Assembly: GCA_963734725.1 (NCBI GenBank)
Contig: CAVTIX010000029.1
Span: 124,001 to 188,000 of the forward strand
DNA: 64,000 nt
Origin: DASXKD01 sp963734725
GTDB taxonomy: Bacteria > Actinomycetota > Actinomycetes > Streptosporangiales > Streptosporangiaceae
Direction of reading: 5' to 3'
Part shown: positions 43,866 through 52,112 of the stretch, piece by piece
Layout of the letters: the number at the start of each line of letters is the position of its first letter
Numbering within the stretch: position 1 is the stretch's first letter
Program-made: the position numbers and the translations under genes
The notes under the pieces: generated by a model
Told to the model about the DNA's origin: nothing
Databases searched by the model: none
What the model saw: the letters and a program-made list of their open reading frames with translations, nothing else

Positions 43866-44653
43866 CCGAACCAGCGCCCCGTTTCGCCACTTCGCTGGGC
43901 ACCTCGGACGCCGACAGCATCACCCTGCTCGGCCAGGACCTCGCCACCGACCTGATGGGCAAAGTCGGCTTCGGGGAACTGGCGCTGTGGCTGGTGACAC
44001 AGCAGCGCCCGGCGCCCGGCCAGGTCCGGGTGTTCGAGGCCGTGCTGGTCGCGCTCGCCGACCACGGCTTCACCCCGACGGCCATCGCCGCCCGGCTCAC
44101 CTACCTCAGCGCGCCCGACTCGGTCCAGGGGGCGCTGGCCGCCGGGTTGCTCGGCGGTGGTTCCCGCTTCCTCGGCGTCACCGAGGACACCGGCCGGTTC
44201 CTGGCCGACACCCTCGCCGGGGCGGCCGAACCGCCCGGCGACGACGCGGCCTTCGACGCCCTCGCGCTGGCCGCCGTGCGGCGGGCGCGCGAGCAGCGCC
44301 GGTTCGTCCCGGGCCTCGGGCACCCGATACACAAGGTCACCGACCCGCGCACCCCGGCGCTGATCAGCATCGCCGAGGAGGAGGGTACCCACGGGCCGCA
44401 CCTGCGCCTGTTCGAGGCGATAGGGCGGGTACACCCGCAGGTCCTCGGGCGTACCCTGCCGCTGAACGGGGCGGGCACCTGCGGAGCGGCCCTGGCTGAC
44501 CTCGGCCTGCCCGCCGACCTGCTGCGCGGGTTCGCGCTGCTGGCCCGGGCGGCGGGCCTGCTCGGCCAACTGGCCGAGGAACAGCGCCGCCCGGTCGGCA
44601 TGGACATCTACCAGGCGGTCGAGCACGGCGCCGTCTACGTCCCGCCTGGGTAA
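43862..44653 (+). CDS. Citryl-CoA lyase/citrate-synthase-like protein
   Basis: 263 residues from the ATG at 43862 (ATGA overlap with the CoA-transferase). It matches the short citrate-synthase-like family annotated as citryl-CoA lyase: GTSDADSITLLGQDLATDLMGKVGFGELALWL, the histidine block FVPGLGHPIHK, and the ending MDIYQAVEHGAVYVPPG. It would split an acyl-CoA made by its partner into acetyl-CoA and an oxoacid, or act as a synthase. The last 19 bp overlap the convergent M24 gene. Confidence 0.8.
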   Translation: MTEPAPRFATSLGTSDADSITLLGQDLATDLMGKVGFGELALWLVTQQRPAPGQVRVFEAVLVALADHGFTPTAIAARLTYLSAPDSVQGALAAGLLGGGSRFLGVTEDTGRFLADTLAGAAEPPGDDAAFDALALAAVRRAREQRRFVPGLGHPIHKVTDPRTPALISIAEEEGTHGPHLRLFEAIGRVHPQVLGRTLPLNGAGTCGAALADLGLPADLLRGFALLARAAGLLGQLAEEQRRPVGMDIYQAVEHGAVYVPPG

Positions 44654-45939
44654 TGGTCCGCGCCGGTGAACAGCCTGGTGCCGGCCACGTACAGCTGGTC
44701 GGCCGGGAACCTGGTCAGCAGTTCGCAGCCACCCGGCGTGACCACCACCTCCTCCTCGATCCGGGCCGCCGACGACCCGTCCGGGGCCGGCCAGTACGTC
44801 TCGATCGCGAACACCATGCCCTCTTTCAGTTCGACCGGATGCTCGAACGAGTGGTACCGGCTCATCAGCGGGCGTTCCCAGTTCGACAGGCCAAGCCCGT
44901 GGCAGTACTGCAGGCCGAACGCCTCCTCCTCGTCGGCGAAGCCGAACTCCGTGGCCGCGGGAAAGTGCCGCACCACGTCGGCGGAGGTCGCCCCGGGGCG
45001 GATCTCGGAGATCGCGTTGTCCATGAACTCGCGGGCCCGACGGTACGCTGCACGCTGCTGCCGGTCCGCGCTGCCGACGTTGAGCGTCCGGTAATAGCAG
45101 GTCCGGTAGCCGTTGAACGAGTGGATAATGTCGAAGTAGGCGGTGTCGCCGGGCCGGATCAGCCGGTCGGAGAACACATGGGGATGCGGGCTGCACCGCT
45201 CACCGGAAATCGAGTTGACCGCCTCCACCTCTTCCGAGCCGTTCTCATACAGGTACCGGGTCACCAGCGCGACGCAGGCGTTTTCCCTGATGCCCGCGCG
45301 CAGGTATCGGTACAGCTCGTCGTAGGCGCCGTCCACAAGGGCGGCGGAATGGTCCAGCAGCGCGATCTCATCGGCGGTCTTGATGGCCCGGATATTCTGC
45401 ATGAAACCGTGCCCGTCGGTGATATGCAGGCCCTCTGCCTCCAGCGCGCGCAGCACCGGAAGCTCCACCACGTCCACCCCGACCGGCTCGGTGCCCAGGC
45501 CGTGATCGCGTAGGATACCGGCCAGCCGCCGGGCGTTGCCGCGCTCGACCCCCACCTCCTCCGGAATGGCGCCGCGCCAGCTGGAAATCCCGGCCCGCCA
45601 GTTCTGCCTGTCATTCCATTGCGCGAACATCTGGTGCGTCCTGGCCGCCGACCCGATATCCCACAGGATCGGCTCCTGCCCCCGCATCACCAGGCAGCAA
45701 CGGAACAGCTTATCCCGGGCCCAGTTCCCGATATGCGTAGCGGTTGCATACCGAATGTTGTTCATATCGAACAAAATCAGGGATCCGATTTCAGAACGGG
45801 CTAGCGCATCGCGGACTTTCCCCGCGCGGTCGGCCCGCAGCCGGGCAAAATCAACCCGCTGCTCCCAGTCCGTCCCTAGCGTCGCTCCCGGAGATGCGAT
45901 CGGGATCGACTGCGCCGTGGCGTCGTAATTCTGAACCAT
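44635..45939 (-). CDS. M24-family (creatinase/prolidase-like) protein, one metal ligand replaced
   Basis: 434 residues. The N-terminal creatinase domain contains IGSLILFDMNNIRYATATHIGNW. The C-terminal pita-bread domain has FDIIHSFNGYRTCYYRT, YCHGLGLSNWERP, GMVFAIETYW and ARIEEEVVVT. Of the five metal ligands of M24 peptidases, the first Asp, the His and both Glu are present. The second Asp of the D..RT motif is Cys (TCYYRT), so metal binding is altered. The family includes creatinase, ectoine hydrolase and DMSP lyase DddP as well as prolidases, and LFDMNNIRYAT resembles DddP. Exact reaction unknown. Confidence 0.78.
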   Translation of the reverse strand: MVQNYDATAQSIPIASPGATLGTDWEQRVDFARLRADRAGKVRDALARSEIGSLILFDMNNIRYATATHIGNWARDKLFRCCLVMRGQEPILWDIGSAARTHQMFAQWNDRQNWRAGISSWRGAIPEEVGVERGNARRLAGILRDHGLGTEPVGVDVVELPVLRALEAEGLHITDGHGFMQNIRAIKTADEIALLDHSAALVDGAYDELYRYLRAGIRENACVALVTRYLYENGSEEVEAVNSISGERCSPHPHVFSDRLIRPGDTAYFDIIHSFNGYRTCYYRTLNVGSADRQQRAAYRRAREFMDNAISEIRPGATSADVVRHFPAATEFGFADEEEAFGLQYCHGLGLSNWERPLMSRYHSFEHPVELKEGMVFAIETYWPAPDGSSAARIEEEVVVTPGGCELLTRFPADQLYVAGTRLFTGADHYPGGT

Positions 45940-45956
45940 GTCGGCTCCTTTAAGGG

Positions 45957-47276
45957 CTAGACGGGCGCGTATTCGCCGGCGTCAGCTGGCAGGGCGGGCG
46001 CGCGAGGGGCAGGTCCGGGGCGATGGAGCACCTGCCAGGCCGCGTCCACGATGTGCTGGGTCGACAGCCCGTACTTGGCGAACAGGTACGGGGCATCGCG
46101 GGCGCCTTCGGCGAAGGTGTCGGCCAGGCCGACGCGGCGCAGGGGGCGGCCCAGGCCGGCCTCGGCCAGGGTTTCCGCGACGGCGGAGCCCAGGCCGCCG
46201 ATGACCGAGTGGTTCTCGGCGGTGACGACCGTCTTGGCTGATCTGGCAACAGACAGGACTGTGGCCGTGTCCAACGGCTTGATGACGGGAATATTGACTA
46301 TTACGGTGACAGCGCCGGCCGCCCGCAGAATGCGGGCCGCAGCAAGGGCAGGGGCGATCATCATGCCGCTGACAAGCAATGCCACGTCGCAGGATGCGGC
46401 TACGCCGGAAACAGAAGTCCACGCCTCGCCACGGATCCCGGCGCCGCCGCGCCTCACGCCGCCCCCCGCGCTGACCCCGCCGCCGTCGGTGTCGGCCAGG
46501 CCCGCGGTCTGTGCCCCGCCCCGGGTGACCGCGCCGCCCGCGCTGTGCCCGCCGCCCTCGGTGACGGCCGCCCCGGCGATCTGCGCCCCGCCGCGGGTCA
46601 CCCCGCCGCCAGAGGTCTGCGCGCCGCCCGAGGTAACCCCGCCGCCCTCGGTGCCCGCGCCCCCGGTCGTCGGCGCGCCCCCGCCGATTTCCGCCCCGCG
46701 CCACTCAAGCACCTGGGCCCGGTCCAGTGACAAGCGGTGATCCGCGGGGAAGATCACCGGGATCTCGCCGCGCCTGAGCCGCAGGTAGACCGGGCCGGGA
46801 ACGTCGGCTATCGCGGCAACCACCTGGGCCGTCTCGGTCGCGTCCGCGACATCGATGACCGTCATGCCCGGGATCGCGCGCATCAAGGCGACGTCTTCGA
46901 TCGCCTGGTGGCTGGGCCCGCCGGGGCTGGAGACGCCGGGCATGAAGCCGACAAGCCGCACCGGCAGCCGCGGGTAGGCCACGGCGTTGACGATCTGGTC
47001 CAGCGGCCGGCGCGTGGTGAACACGCCGAACGAGTGCACGAACGGCATGAATCCCTGCCGGGCCAGGGCGCCGGCCACGCCGATCATGTTGGCCTCGGCC
47101 ATGCCCGCGTAGATGAACCGGTCGCCGAACTCGGCCTGGAACAGATCGACCTCACACTGCCGGGTCAGGTCCCCGGACATGCACACGACCTCCGGGCGCC
47201 GGCGGGCCAGTTCCACGAGGGCCCGGCCATAGGGCTTGACCACCGTGCGGTAGGGCGGGCGGTACGGCTCAGCCAT
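45957..47276 (-). CDS. Transketolase-like C-terminal subunit with a hexapeptide-repeat insertion
   Basis: 439 residues from the ATG at 47274-47276, which overlaps the N-subunit stop by 8 nt. An open extension to 47297 is less likely. The pyrimidine-binding domain includes FIYAGMAEANMIGVAGALARQGFMPFVHSF (with the catalytic Glu) and VSSPGGPSHQAIEDVALMRAIPGM. The C-terminal domain includes CDVALLVSGMMIAPALAAARIL, TVVTAENHSVIGGLGSAVAETLAEAG and YGLSTQHIVDAA. Between them (about residues 199-283) sit about 14 Gly-rich hexapeptides not found in ordinary relatives. It works with the N-subunit as one thiamine-diphosphate enzyme moving two-carbon units. Confidence 0.85.
   Translation of the reverse strand: MAEPYRPPYRTVVKPYGRALVELARRRPEVVCMSGDLTRQCEVDLFQAEFGDRFIYAGMAEANMIGVAGALARQGFMPFVHSFGVFTTRRPLDQIVNAVAYPRLPVRLVGFMPGVSSPGGPSHQAIEDVALMRAIPGMTVIDVADATETAQVVAAIADVPGPVYLRLRRGEIPVIFPADHRLSLDRAQVLEWRGAEIGGGAPTTGGAGTEGGGVTSGGAQTSGGGVTRGGAQIAGAAVTEGGGHSAGGAVTRGGAQTAGLADTDGGGVSAGGGVRRGGAGIRGEAWTSVSGVAASCDVALLVSGMMIAPALAAARILRAAGAVTVIVNIPVIKPLDTATVLSVARSAKTVVTAENHSVIGGLGSAVAETLAEAGLGRPLRRVGLADTFAEGARDAPYLFAKYGLSTQHIVDAAWQVLHRPGPAPRAPALPADAGEYAPV
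46428..46682 (-). repeat. About 14 tandem 18-bp units encoding Gly-rich hexapeptides
   Basis: In the transketolase frame the units read GGGVTS, GGAQTS, GGGVTR, GGAQIA, GAAVTE, GGGHSA, GGAVTR, GGAQTA, GLADTD, GGGVSA, GGGVRR, GGAGIR and similar, often alternating GGGVTx with GGAQxx. The array sits exactly at the loop joining the pyrimidine and C-terminal domains. The copies are diverged, so the expansion is not brand new. The opposite strand also stays open here and would encode a Pro-rich repeat, an expected consequence of the composition. Confidence 0.85.
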
Positions 47277-48093
47277 CGCTGGCCGTTTCCGCGGCAAGGC
47301 GGGTGCTGAGCTCGGCGGCCGCCATCCCGGCGAGGTCCGCGGGCAGCTTGATGAAGTGCCCGTCCGCGTCGGGGGGCAGGCAGGCCAGCCCGTGCCGGGT
47401 CGAGGTGCGGCAGATCAGCGCCCGGGGTCGGTCGGCCGGCCCGGCGAGCGCGGCCGCGATCGCTACGACGTCGTGCCCGTCCAGGTCAGCCGCGTCCCAG
47501 CCGAACGCCTGCCATTTCGCGGCCACCGGCTCGATCGTGGTGATGCTGTCCACCGGGCCGTCCACCTGCGAGTTGTTCGCGTCGAGCAGGACGGTGAGCC
47601 GGGCCAGCCGGTGATGCCCGGCGAACATCGCCGCCTCCCAGACCTGGCCTTCCTGGAGTTCGCCGTCGGACAGGAACGCGAACGTGCGCGTGTCGTCCCG
47701 GCCCGCCAGGCGGTCGCCCAGCGCGAAACCCGCCGCCGCGGACAGCCCCTGGCCAAGCGAGCCGCAGGTGTACTCCGGGACCGGGCTGCGTTCGGTGCCG
47801 ATCGCCTCCAGCGCGGATCCGTTCTGCCCGTAGCTGGCCAGGGCCGCCTCGTCGATGAGGCCGGTTTCGGCGGCCGCGGCGTAGGCCGCGATGACGTAGT
47901 GCCCCGGCGAGCAGACCACCCGGTCGGACCCGCGCCGGTACGCCGCGCCGTAGACGGCGGCGTACTGTTCGGCGGCCGAAAGGGCCTGCCCCAGGTAGCC
48001 GAAACCCTGCGGCGCCACCATCGCCACGGCGCGCAACCGGATGGCCGTGGCCAGCCGGCGCAACTCGGTCGCACTGGGGATCGTGACCTCCAT
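47269..48093 (-). CDS. Transketolase-like N-terminal (thiamine diphosphate) subunit
   Basis: 274 residues. The ThDP motif is FLSDGELQEGQVWEAAMFAGHHRLARLTVLLDANNSQ (GDG-like start, NN end). GSLGQGLSAAAGFALGDRLAG is the conserved substrate/cofactor loop, and SPGHYVIAAYAAAAETG lies near the N-terminus. Split transketolases in actinomycetes often work in catabolism of sugars or unusual pentoses and are not the main pentose-phosphate enzyme. It overlaps the C-subunit start. A TTGGTA/TGCCAA dyad covers its start codon. Confidence 0.88.
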   Translation of the reverse strand: MEVTIPSATELRRLATAIRLRAVAMVAPQGFGYLGQALSAAEQYAAVYGAAYRRGSDRVVCSPGHYVIAAYAAAAETGLIDEAALASYGQNGSALEAIGTERSPVPEYTCGSLGQGLSAAAGFALGDRLAGRDDTRTFAFLSDGELQEGQVWEAAMFAGHHRLARLTVLLDANNSQVDGPVDSITTIEPVAAKWQAFGWDAADLDGHDVVAIAAALAGPADRPRALICRTSTRHGLACLPPDADGHFIKLPADLAGMAAAELSTRLAAETASDG

Positions 48094-48113
48094 TGGTAAG
48101 TGGCTATGCCAAT
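48092..48113. promoter_or_regulatory. ATTGG...CCAAT dyad over the transketolase start
   Basis: ATTGG at 48092-48096 and CCAAT at 48109-48113 form an inverted repeat (extended TTGGTA-N8-TGCCAA). It covers the ATG of the minus-strand transketolase and the first bases of the GntR remnant. FadR-type GntR regulators bind TGGT...ACCA-like dyads, so this may be the operator of the decayed regulator next door. Short, and could be chance. Confidence 0.3.
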
Positions 48114-48440
48114 TCTGCCCCAGTCCGGGCCGGTGCCACCGGCAGCGCGGCGGCGTGGAGCGCCGCCGCCACCGTGTTCCACGCGAACGTCGTCCGGGCC
48201 GCGGGCAACGCGTGCCTGACTGCCCTGTACGAGGGCGTGCACACGGCCGTGCTCAGCCAGGAACACGAGCTTTGGGTCAGCACGGAGACCGAGCCAGGAT
48301 GGCTGGCGGGGCGGGGGGCGCCCGTTGTGCTGGAAATTCATCAGGCGATCCTCGACGCGGTCGCGGCCGGCGATGCCCGAGCCGCGCAGACGGCGGTGCT
48401 GCGCCATCATGAGGTCATGCTCGAGCATCTGAGACAGTGA
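48093..48440 (+). pseudogene. C-terminal (FCD) remnant of a FadR-type GntR regulator
   Basis: The frame encodes VFHANVVRAAGNACLTALYEGVH and, later, EIHQAILDAVAAGDARAAQTAVLRHHEVMLEHLRQ, the end of an FCD ligand-binding domain with its His positions (FH, EIH, HH). The N-terminal winged helix and the first half of the FCD domain (about 130 residues) are absent; the divergent transketolase starts where they should be. It cannot bind DNA, so the transketolase pair has lost this regulator, presumably by deletion. Confidence 0.65.
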
Positions 48441-48782
48441 CCGAGGCGACATCCGGCCTGCTGCGCACGAGGGAGCGCACCGCCCGGGTGACCAACGTGG
48501 AGCTGTTCGGACGTGGTGGTGCTGTCCGCGCCCGGCGCGGTGGGGGTGGTCTCGACCGGGTGGCTCACCCTCGGCGGGACGGCGTTGTTCATCGCCGGGC
48601 ATGCCGCGTTCAAGTTCGCCGTCTGGCGGGTGGTCCCGTGGACCCGGCTCGGCGCCGTCGTCGTGCTCGGGCTGCTCGGCCTGGCCGTCCCGGCGCTGCC
48701 CGCGCTGGGTCTCGGTCTGTGCGCCGCCGTCGTGGTCCTCGCGGTCGCAGCCCTCGACTACCGGGTATACCGCGGGAAGTGA
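48437..48782 (+). pseudogene. ltrA remnant with a large internal deletion
   Basis: A GTG overlapping the previous stop begins LLRTRERTARVTNVELF, the N-terminus of LtrA (low-temperature-requirement A) membrane proteins, which normally continue FFDLVFVFA. Here, from about 48505, the sequence jumps in another frame to VVLSAPGAVGVVSTGWLTLGG and FIAGHAAFKFAVWRVVPWTRLGAV, the last 80-90 residues of the same family. About 280 residues are missing. Only two or three membrane helices remain. A deletion product, probably without function. Confidence 0.6.
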
Positions 48783-48849
48783 CCGAGGATGCTTCGGGTG
48801 GACACTGGGTAGCTACCTGACATACCCGCGGCAAACAGGGAGAACCTGA

Positions 48850-50856
48850 ATGACCGATGGTGAGCCTGAAACGCCCGAGCCCGAACCGCTCGAACCTGAC
48901 GCCGTCGAGAACGAGTCGCTCGTGGAAGAGGCGCTCGAGCTAGGGCTGATCAGCAGAACCGGGGAGTTCTCGGCCTACCCGCCGATCGCGGACTACGGCT
49001 TCCTGTCCGACTGCGAGGTGACGGCGCTGGTCGCGCCGAGCGGCGCCATCGAATGGATGTGCCTGCCCAGGATGGACTGCCCCAGCCTGTTCGGTGCCAT
49101 CCTAGACCGGAGCGCGGGCTCGTTCCGGTTCGGCCCGGAGGATGTCGAGGTGCCGGCCGACCGGCGCTACCTGCCCGGGACGATGGTGCTGGAGACGAGC
49201 TGGGACTGCGGCGAGGGCTGGGTCGTCGTGCGCGACTGCCTGGTGATGGGTCCCTGGCGGCACGAGCACCCGGGACACACCAAGCACATCAGGCCGCCGA
49301 CCGACTACGACTCCGAGCACATACTGCTGCGCACGGTGCGCTGCGTGCAGGGTTCGGTGCAGCTGGCGCTGGACTGCGAGCCGGTGTTCGGCTACGGAAT
49401 GCAGCGGGCTCACTGGAGCCGTCCCAACGGGGGCTATTACCAGGCGGTCGCGTCCGCCGAGGACACGATGCCGGTAACCCTCACCTCGGACATCCGGTTC
49501 GGCATCGAGGGGCCGTCGGCACGCGGACGGACGCTGCTGCGGGAGGGGGACACCCGGTTCTGCGCGCTGTCCTGGGGCAGCCGGCCGCCGCCGAAGAACT
49601 ACAAGGACGCCGACAAACGCCTGACATGGACGGCGCACCACTGGCAGCACTGGCTGGCCCGCGGCAACTTCCCCGACCACCGCTGGCGGAGCCACCTCAC
49701 CAGAAGCGCGCTGACGCTCAAGGGCCTGTCGTTCGCCCCGACCGGCGCCATCGCGGCGGCCGCCACGACATCGCTGCCCGAGACCCCGCGCGGGGAGCGG
49801 AACTGGGACTACCGCTATAGCTGGATCCGCGACGCCACGTTCGCGCTGTGGGGCCTGTACACCCTCGGCTTCGACTGGGAAGCCAACGACTACTTCGCAT
49901 ACATCGCCGACCTGGCCGAACGTGACGGCGGCAACCTCCAGATCGTCTATGGCATCGACGGCACCGCTGACCTCACCGAGCGGATCCTCGACCACCTGCA
50001 GGGCTATCAGGATGCGCGCCCGGTGCGGCTCGGCAACGCCGCCTACCAGCAACGGCAAAATGACGTGTGGGGCACCGTGCTCGAATCGGTCTACCTGCAC
50101 ACCAAGTCACGGGACCGGCTGGACGAGCGGATCTGGCAGGTCGTGAAGCAGCAGGTGGAGCATGCCCTGGAGAACTGGCGGGAGCCGGACCGCGGCATCT
50201 GGGAGATCCGCGGGGAGCCGCAGCACTTCACATCCTCGAAGGTGATGTGCTGGGTCGCCGCCGACCGTGGCGCGCGGCTGGCCAAGCTCCGCGACGATCA
50301 CGACGTGGCCAGGATGTGGCGGAAGGCGGCCAACGAGATCCACGCCGACATCTGCGCCAACGCCCTCGACGACCGTGGCGTGTTTTGCCAGCATTACGGC
50401 ACGACGGCGCTGGACGCGTCCCTGCTGCTGATGCCATTGCTCCGGTTCCTCCCGCCGGAGGACCCGCGGATCCGGGCGACGGTGCTGGCCATCGCGGACG
50501 AGTTGACTCGTGACGGGCTGGTGCTGCGCTACCGGGTGAACGAGACCGACGACGGGTTGCCTGGCGAGGAGGGCACCTTCACCATCTGCACGTTCTGGCT
50601 CGTCTCCGCCCTGGCCGAGATCGGCGAGCAGCGCCGGGCCCGCGACCTGTGCGAGAAGGTGCTGTCTTACGCCAGCCCGCTGTTGCTCTACGCCGAGGAG
50701 ATCGACCCCCGGTCCGGCCGGCACCTGGGCAACTTCCCCCAGGCCTTCACCCACCTTGCCCTGATCAACGCGGTCATGCACGTGATCAGCGACGAGCAGG
50801 CCGCCCGCCGCCAGTTGCTGGCCGGCGAAGCAGCCGTCATCCCCTGGCAGGCCTGA
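48850..50856 (+). CDS. Glycoside hydrolase family 15 protein (glucoamylase/trehalase type)
   Basis: 668 residues. The N-terminal beta-sandwich domain begins YPPIADYGFLSDCEVTALVAPSGAIEWMCLPRMDCPSLFGAILDR, the standard GH15 opening. The (alpha/alpha)6 barrel contains ERNWDYRYSWIRDATFALWGLYTLGF, GNLQIVYGIDGTADLTE, LGNAAYQQRQNDVWG and, near the end, EEGTFTICTFWLVSALAEIG with the probable catalytic Glu. Actinomycete members hydrolyse trehalose or alpha-glucans. There is no signal peptide, so the enzyme is cytosolic. The acidic first 30 residues (PETPEPEPLEPDAVENE) are extra. No partner genes. Confidence 0.92.
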   Translation: MTDGEPETPEPEPLEPDAVENESLVEEALELGLISRTGEFSAYPPIADYGFLSDCEVTALVAPSGAIEWMCLPRMDCPSLFGAILDRSAGSFRFGPEDVEVPADRRYLPGTMVLETSWDCGEGWVVVRDCLVMGPWRHEHPGHTKHIRPPTDYDSEHILLRTVRCVQGSVQLALDCEPVFGYGMQRAHWSRPNGGYYQAVASAEDTMPVTLTSDIRFGIEGPSARGRTLLREGDTRFCALSWGSRPPPKNYKDADKRLTWTAHHWQHWLARGNFPDHRWRSHLTRSALTLKGLSFAPTGAIAAAATTSLPETPRGERNWDYRYSWIRDATFALWGLYTLGFDWEANDYFAYIADLAERDGGNLQIVYGIDGTADLTERILDHLQGYQDARPVRLGNAAYQQRQNDVWGTVLESVYLHTKSRDRLDERIWQVVKQQVEHALENWREPDRGIWEIRGEPQHFTSSKVMCWVAADRGARLAKLRDDHDVARMWRKAANEIHADICANALDDRGVFCQHYGTTALDASLLLMPLLRFLPPEDPRIRATVLAIADELTRDGLVLRYRVNETDDGLPGEEGTFTICTFWLVSALAEIGEQRRARDLCEKVLSYASPLLLYAEEIDPRSGRHLGNFPQAFTHLALINAVMHVISDEQAARRQLLAGEAAVIPWQA

Positions 50857-51242
50857 CCCCCGCCCGCTCTGAACGGGCTGGCGCCCTTGTCACGCGGCTT
50901 GGCGGGGCGGCGGGCTGTGGCTGTGCGGGGTGCGGGTGCGGTCGGGGCTGGTGGCGGTGGTGGCGCCGTCGGGGTTGAGGCGCAGTTCCAGCGCTGGCAG
51001 CGGGCCTGGCCGGGCGGGCGGAGGGGCCGGCGGCGCTGGGCTTGATCGGCTGGCCGGGGCTGGCGTGCTGGCCGGACGCGGCAGGCTGCCCGGGGCCACT
51101 GGCGGCGCCCGGGCCGGGGCCAGCTACGGCGCCCGGGCGGGCGGATGGGCCCTCAGCGCCAGGCTCGGCAGCGTGGTTGAAAGCAGGGCCGGGCTAGCAT
51201 GAGCGGGGCGGTACCCAGAACCCGTGGTGGGCAGGGGGTTTC
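50857..51242. other. 386-bp G-rich stretch without a recognised gene
   Basis: Highly G-biased on the plus strand (repeated GGGGCGG, GGGCCGG, GGTGGCGG). Short open frames are Gly/Arg/Ala- or Pro-rich and show no motif. I see no tRNA, repeat array or clear promoter. It may hold the terminator of the GH15 gene and the promoter of the methyltransferase. Confidence 0.5.
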
Positions 51243-52112
51243 ATGGACAAGGGCGCCTGGGCGGATGAAGTGGGGGGCACCCCTGCCGCGCCGCCGCGCG
51301 CGACCGCTATCTACGCGCTGGGCCGGGACCGCGAAGAGAGCGCGCGGTTGCGCCAGCAATCCGCGGAATTGCGGCCCTACAGCACGAGGCTGCTCGACCG
51401 GACAGGGCTGAGTCACGGTCATAGCGCGGTCGATCTGGGCTGCGGCCCAAGCGGCATCATCGATCTGCTCGCTGGGCGAGTCGCCCCGGGCGGCCGGGTG
51501 GTCGGCCTGGACGCTGACCCGCTGCACGTGACCATGGCCCGGCAGTTCGCCGCTGAGCACGGGCTGGGCAACGTCGAGGTCGTTGAGGCCGACGCCAGGA
51601 ATACCGGGCTGCCGCCCGATTCCTTTGACCTCGTGCACGCCCGCACCCTGCTGGTGACAATCCCTGATCCCGCCGAAGTTGTCGCCGAGATGACGCGGCT
51701 GGCCAGGCCGGGCGGCTGGGTGGCCGGCCTGGAGGCCGACTGTGAGCACTCGCTGTGCTATCCGGCGCATCCGGCCTGGAACCGGCTCTGCGAGATCTTC
51801 CGCGCGGCCTTCAGCCGCAACGGCGCCGATCCGTTCATCGGCCGCCGCACGCCAGAGCTCTACCGCCGGGCAGGCCTCACCGACGTCGACGCCGAGTGCG
51901 TGGCCCCCCTGCACCCGGCGGGCGACTCACGCCGCACCATCCGGCTCGACCTAGTACGCGGCATGCGCCCAGTCATCGTGGAGCAACGGATCGCTGACGA
52001 AGCCGAACTCGACGAACTCGATCATGCCGTGCGCGAGCACCTTGCTGATCCGGGCACGCTGGTGATGCCGTTCATGTACTTCATGACCTGGGGCCGCAAG
52101 CCCGGCTGGTAG
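51243..52112 (+). CDS. Class I SAM-dependent methyltransferase
   Basis: 289 residues. Motif I AVDLGCGPSGIIDLLAGRVAPGGRVVGLDADP (about 60-91) is a complete UbiE-like SAM site. VEVVEADARNTGLPPDSFDLVHARTLL and EMTRLARPGGWVAGLEAD are motifs II-III and the post-motif strand. The C-terminal part (FMYFMTWGRKPGW) is common in actinomycete methyltransferases near secondary metabolism or lipid genes. The substrate is unknown. Its last six codons are the first unit of a 19-bp tandem repeat. Confidence 0.85.
   Translation: MDKGAWADEVGGTPAAPPRATAIYALGRDREESARLRQQSAELRPYSTRLLDRTGLSHGHSAVDLGCGPSGIIDLLAGRVAPGGRVVGLDADPLHVTMARQFAAEHGLGNVEVVEADARNTGLPPDSFDLVHARTLLVTIPDPAEVVAEMTRLARPGGWVAGLEADCEHSLCYPAHPAWNRLCEIFRAAFSRNGADPFIGRRTPELYRRAGLTDVDAECVAPLHPAGDSRRTIRLDLVRGMRPVIVEQRIADEAELDELDHAVREHLADPGTLVMPFMYFMTWGRKPGW

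Noticed and set aside
46051..46740. A Pro-rich repeat protein on the plus strand opposite the transketolase repeats
   Set aside because: It is the reverse reading of the Gly-rich hexapeptide array and is disordered outside it.
50930..51202. Gly-rich 90-codon frame between GH15 and the methyltransferase
   Set aside because: It has no motif, no ribosome site and only a composition that follows the G-rich DNA.
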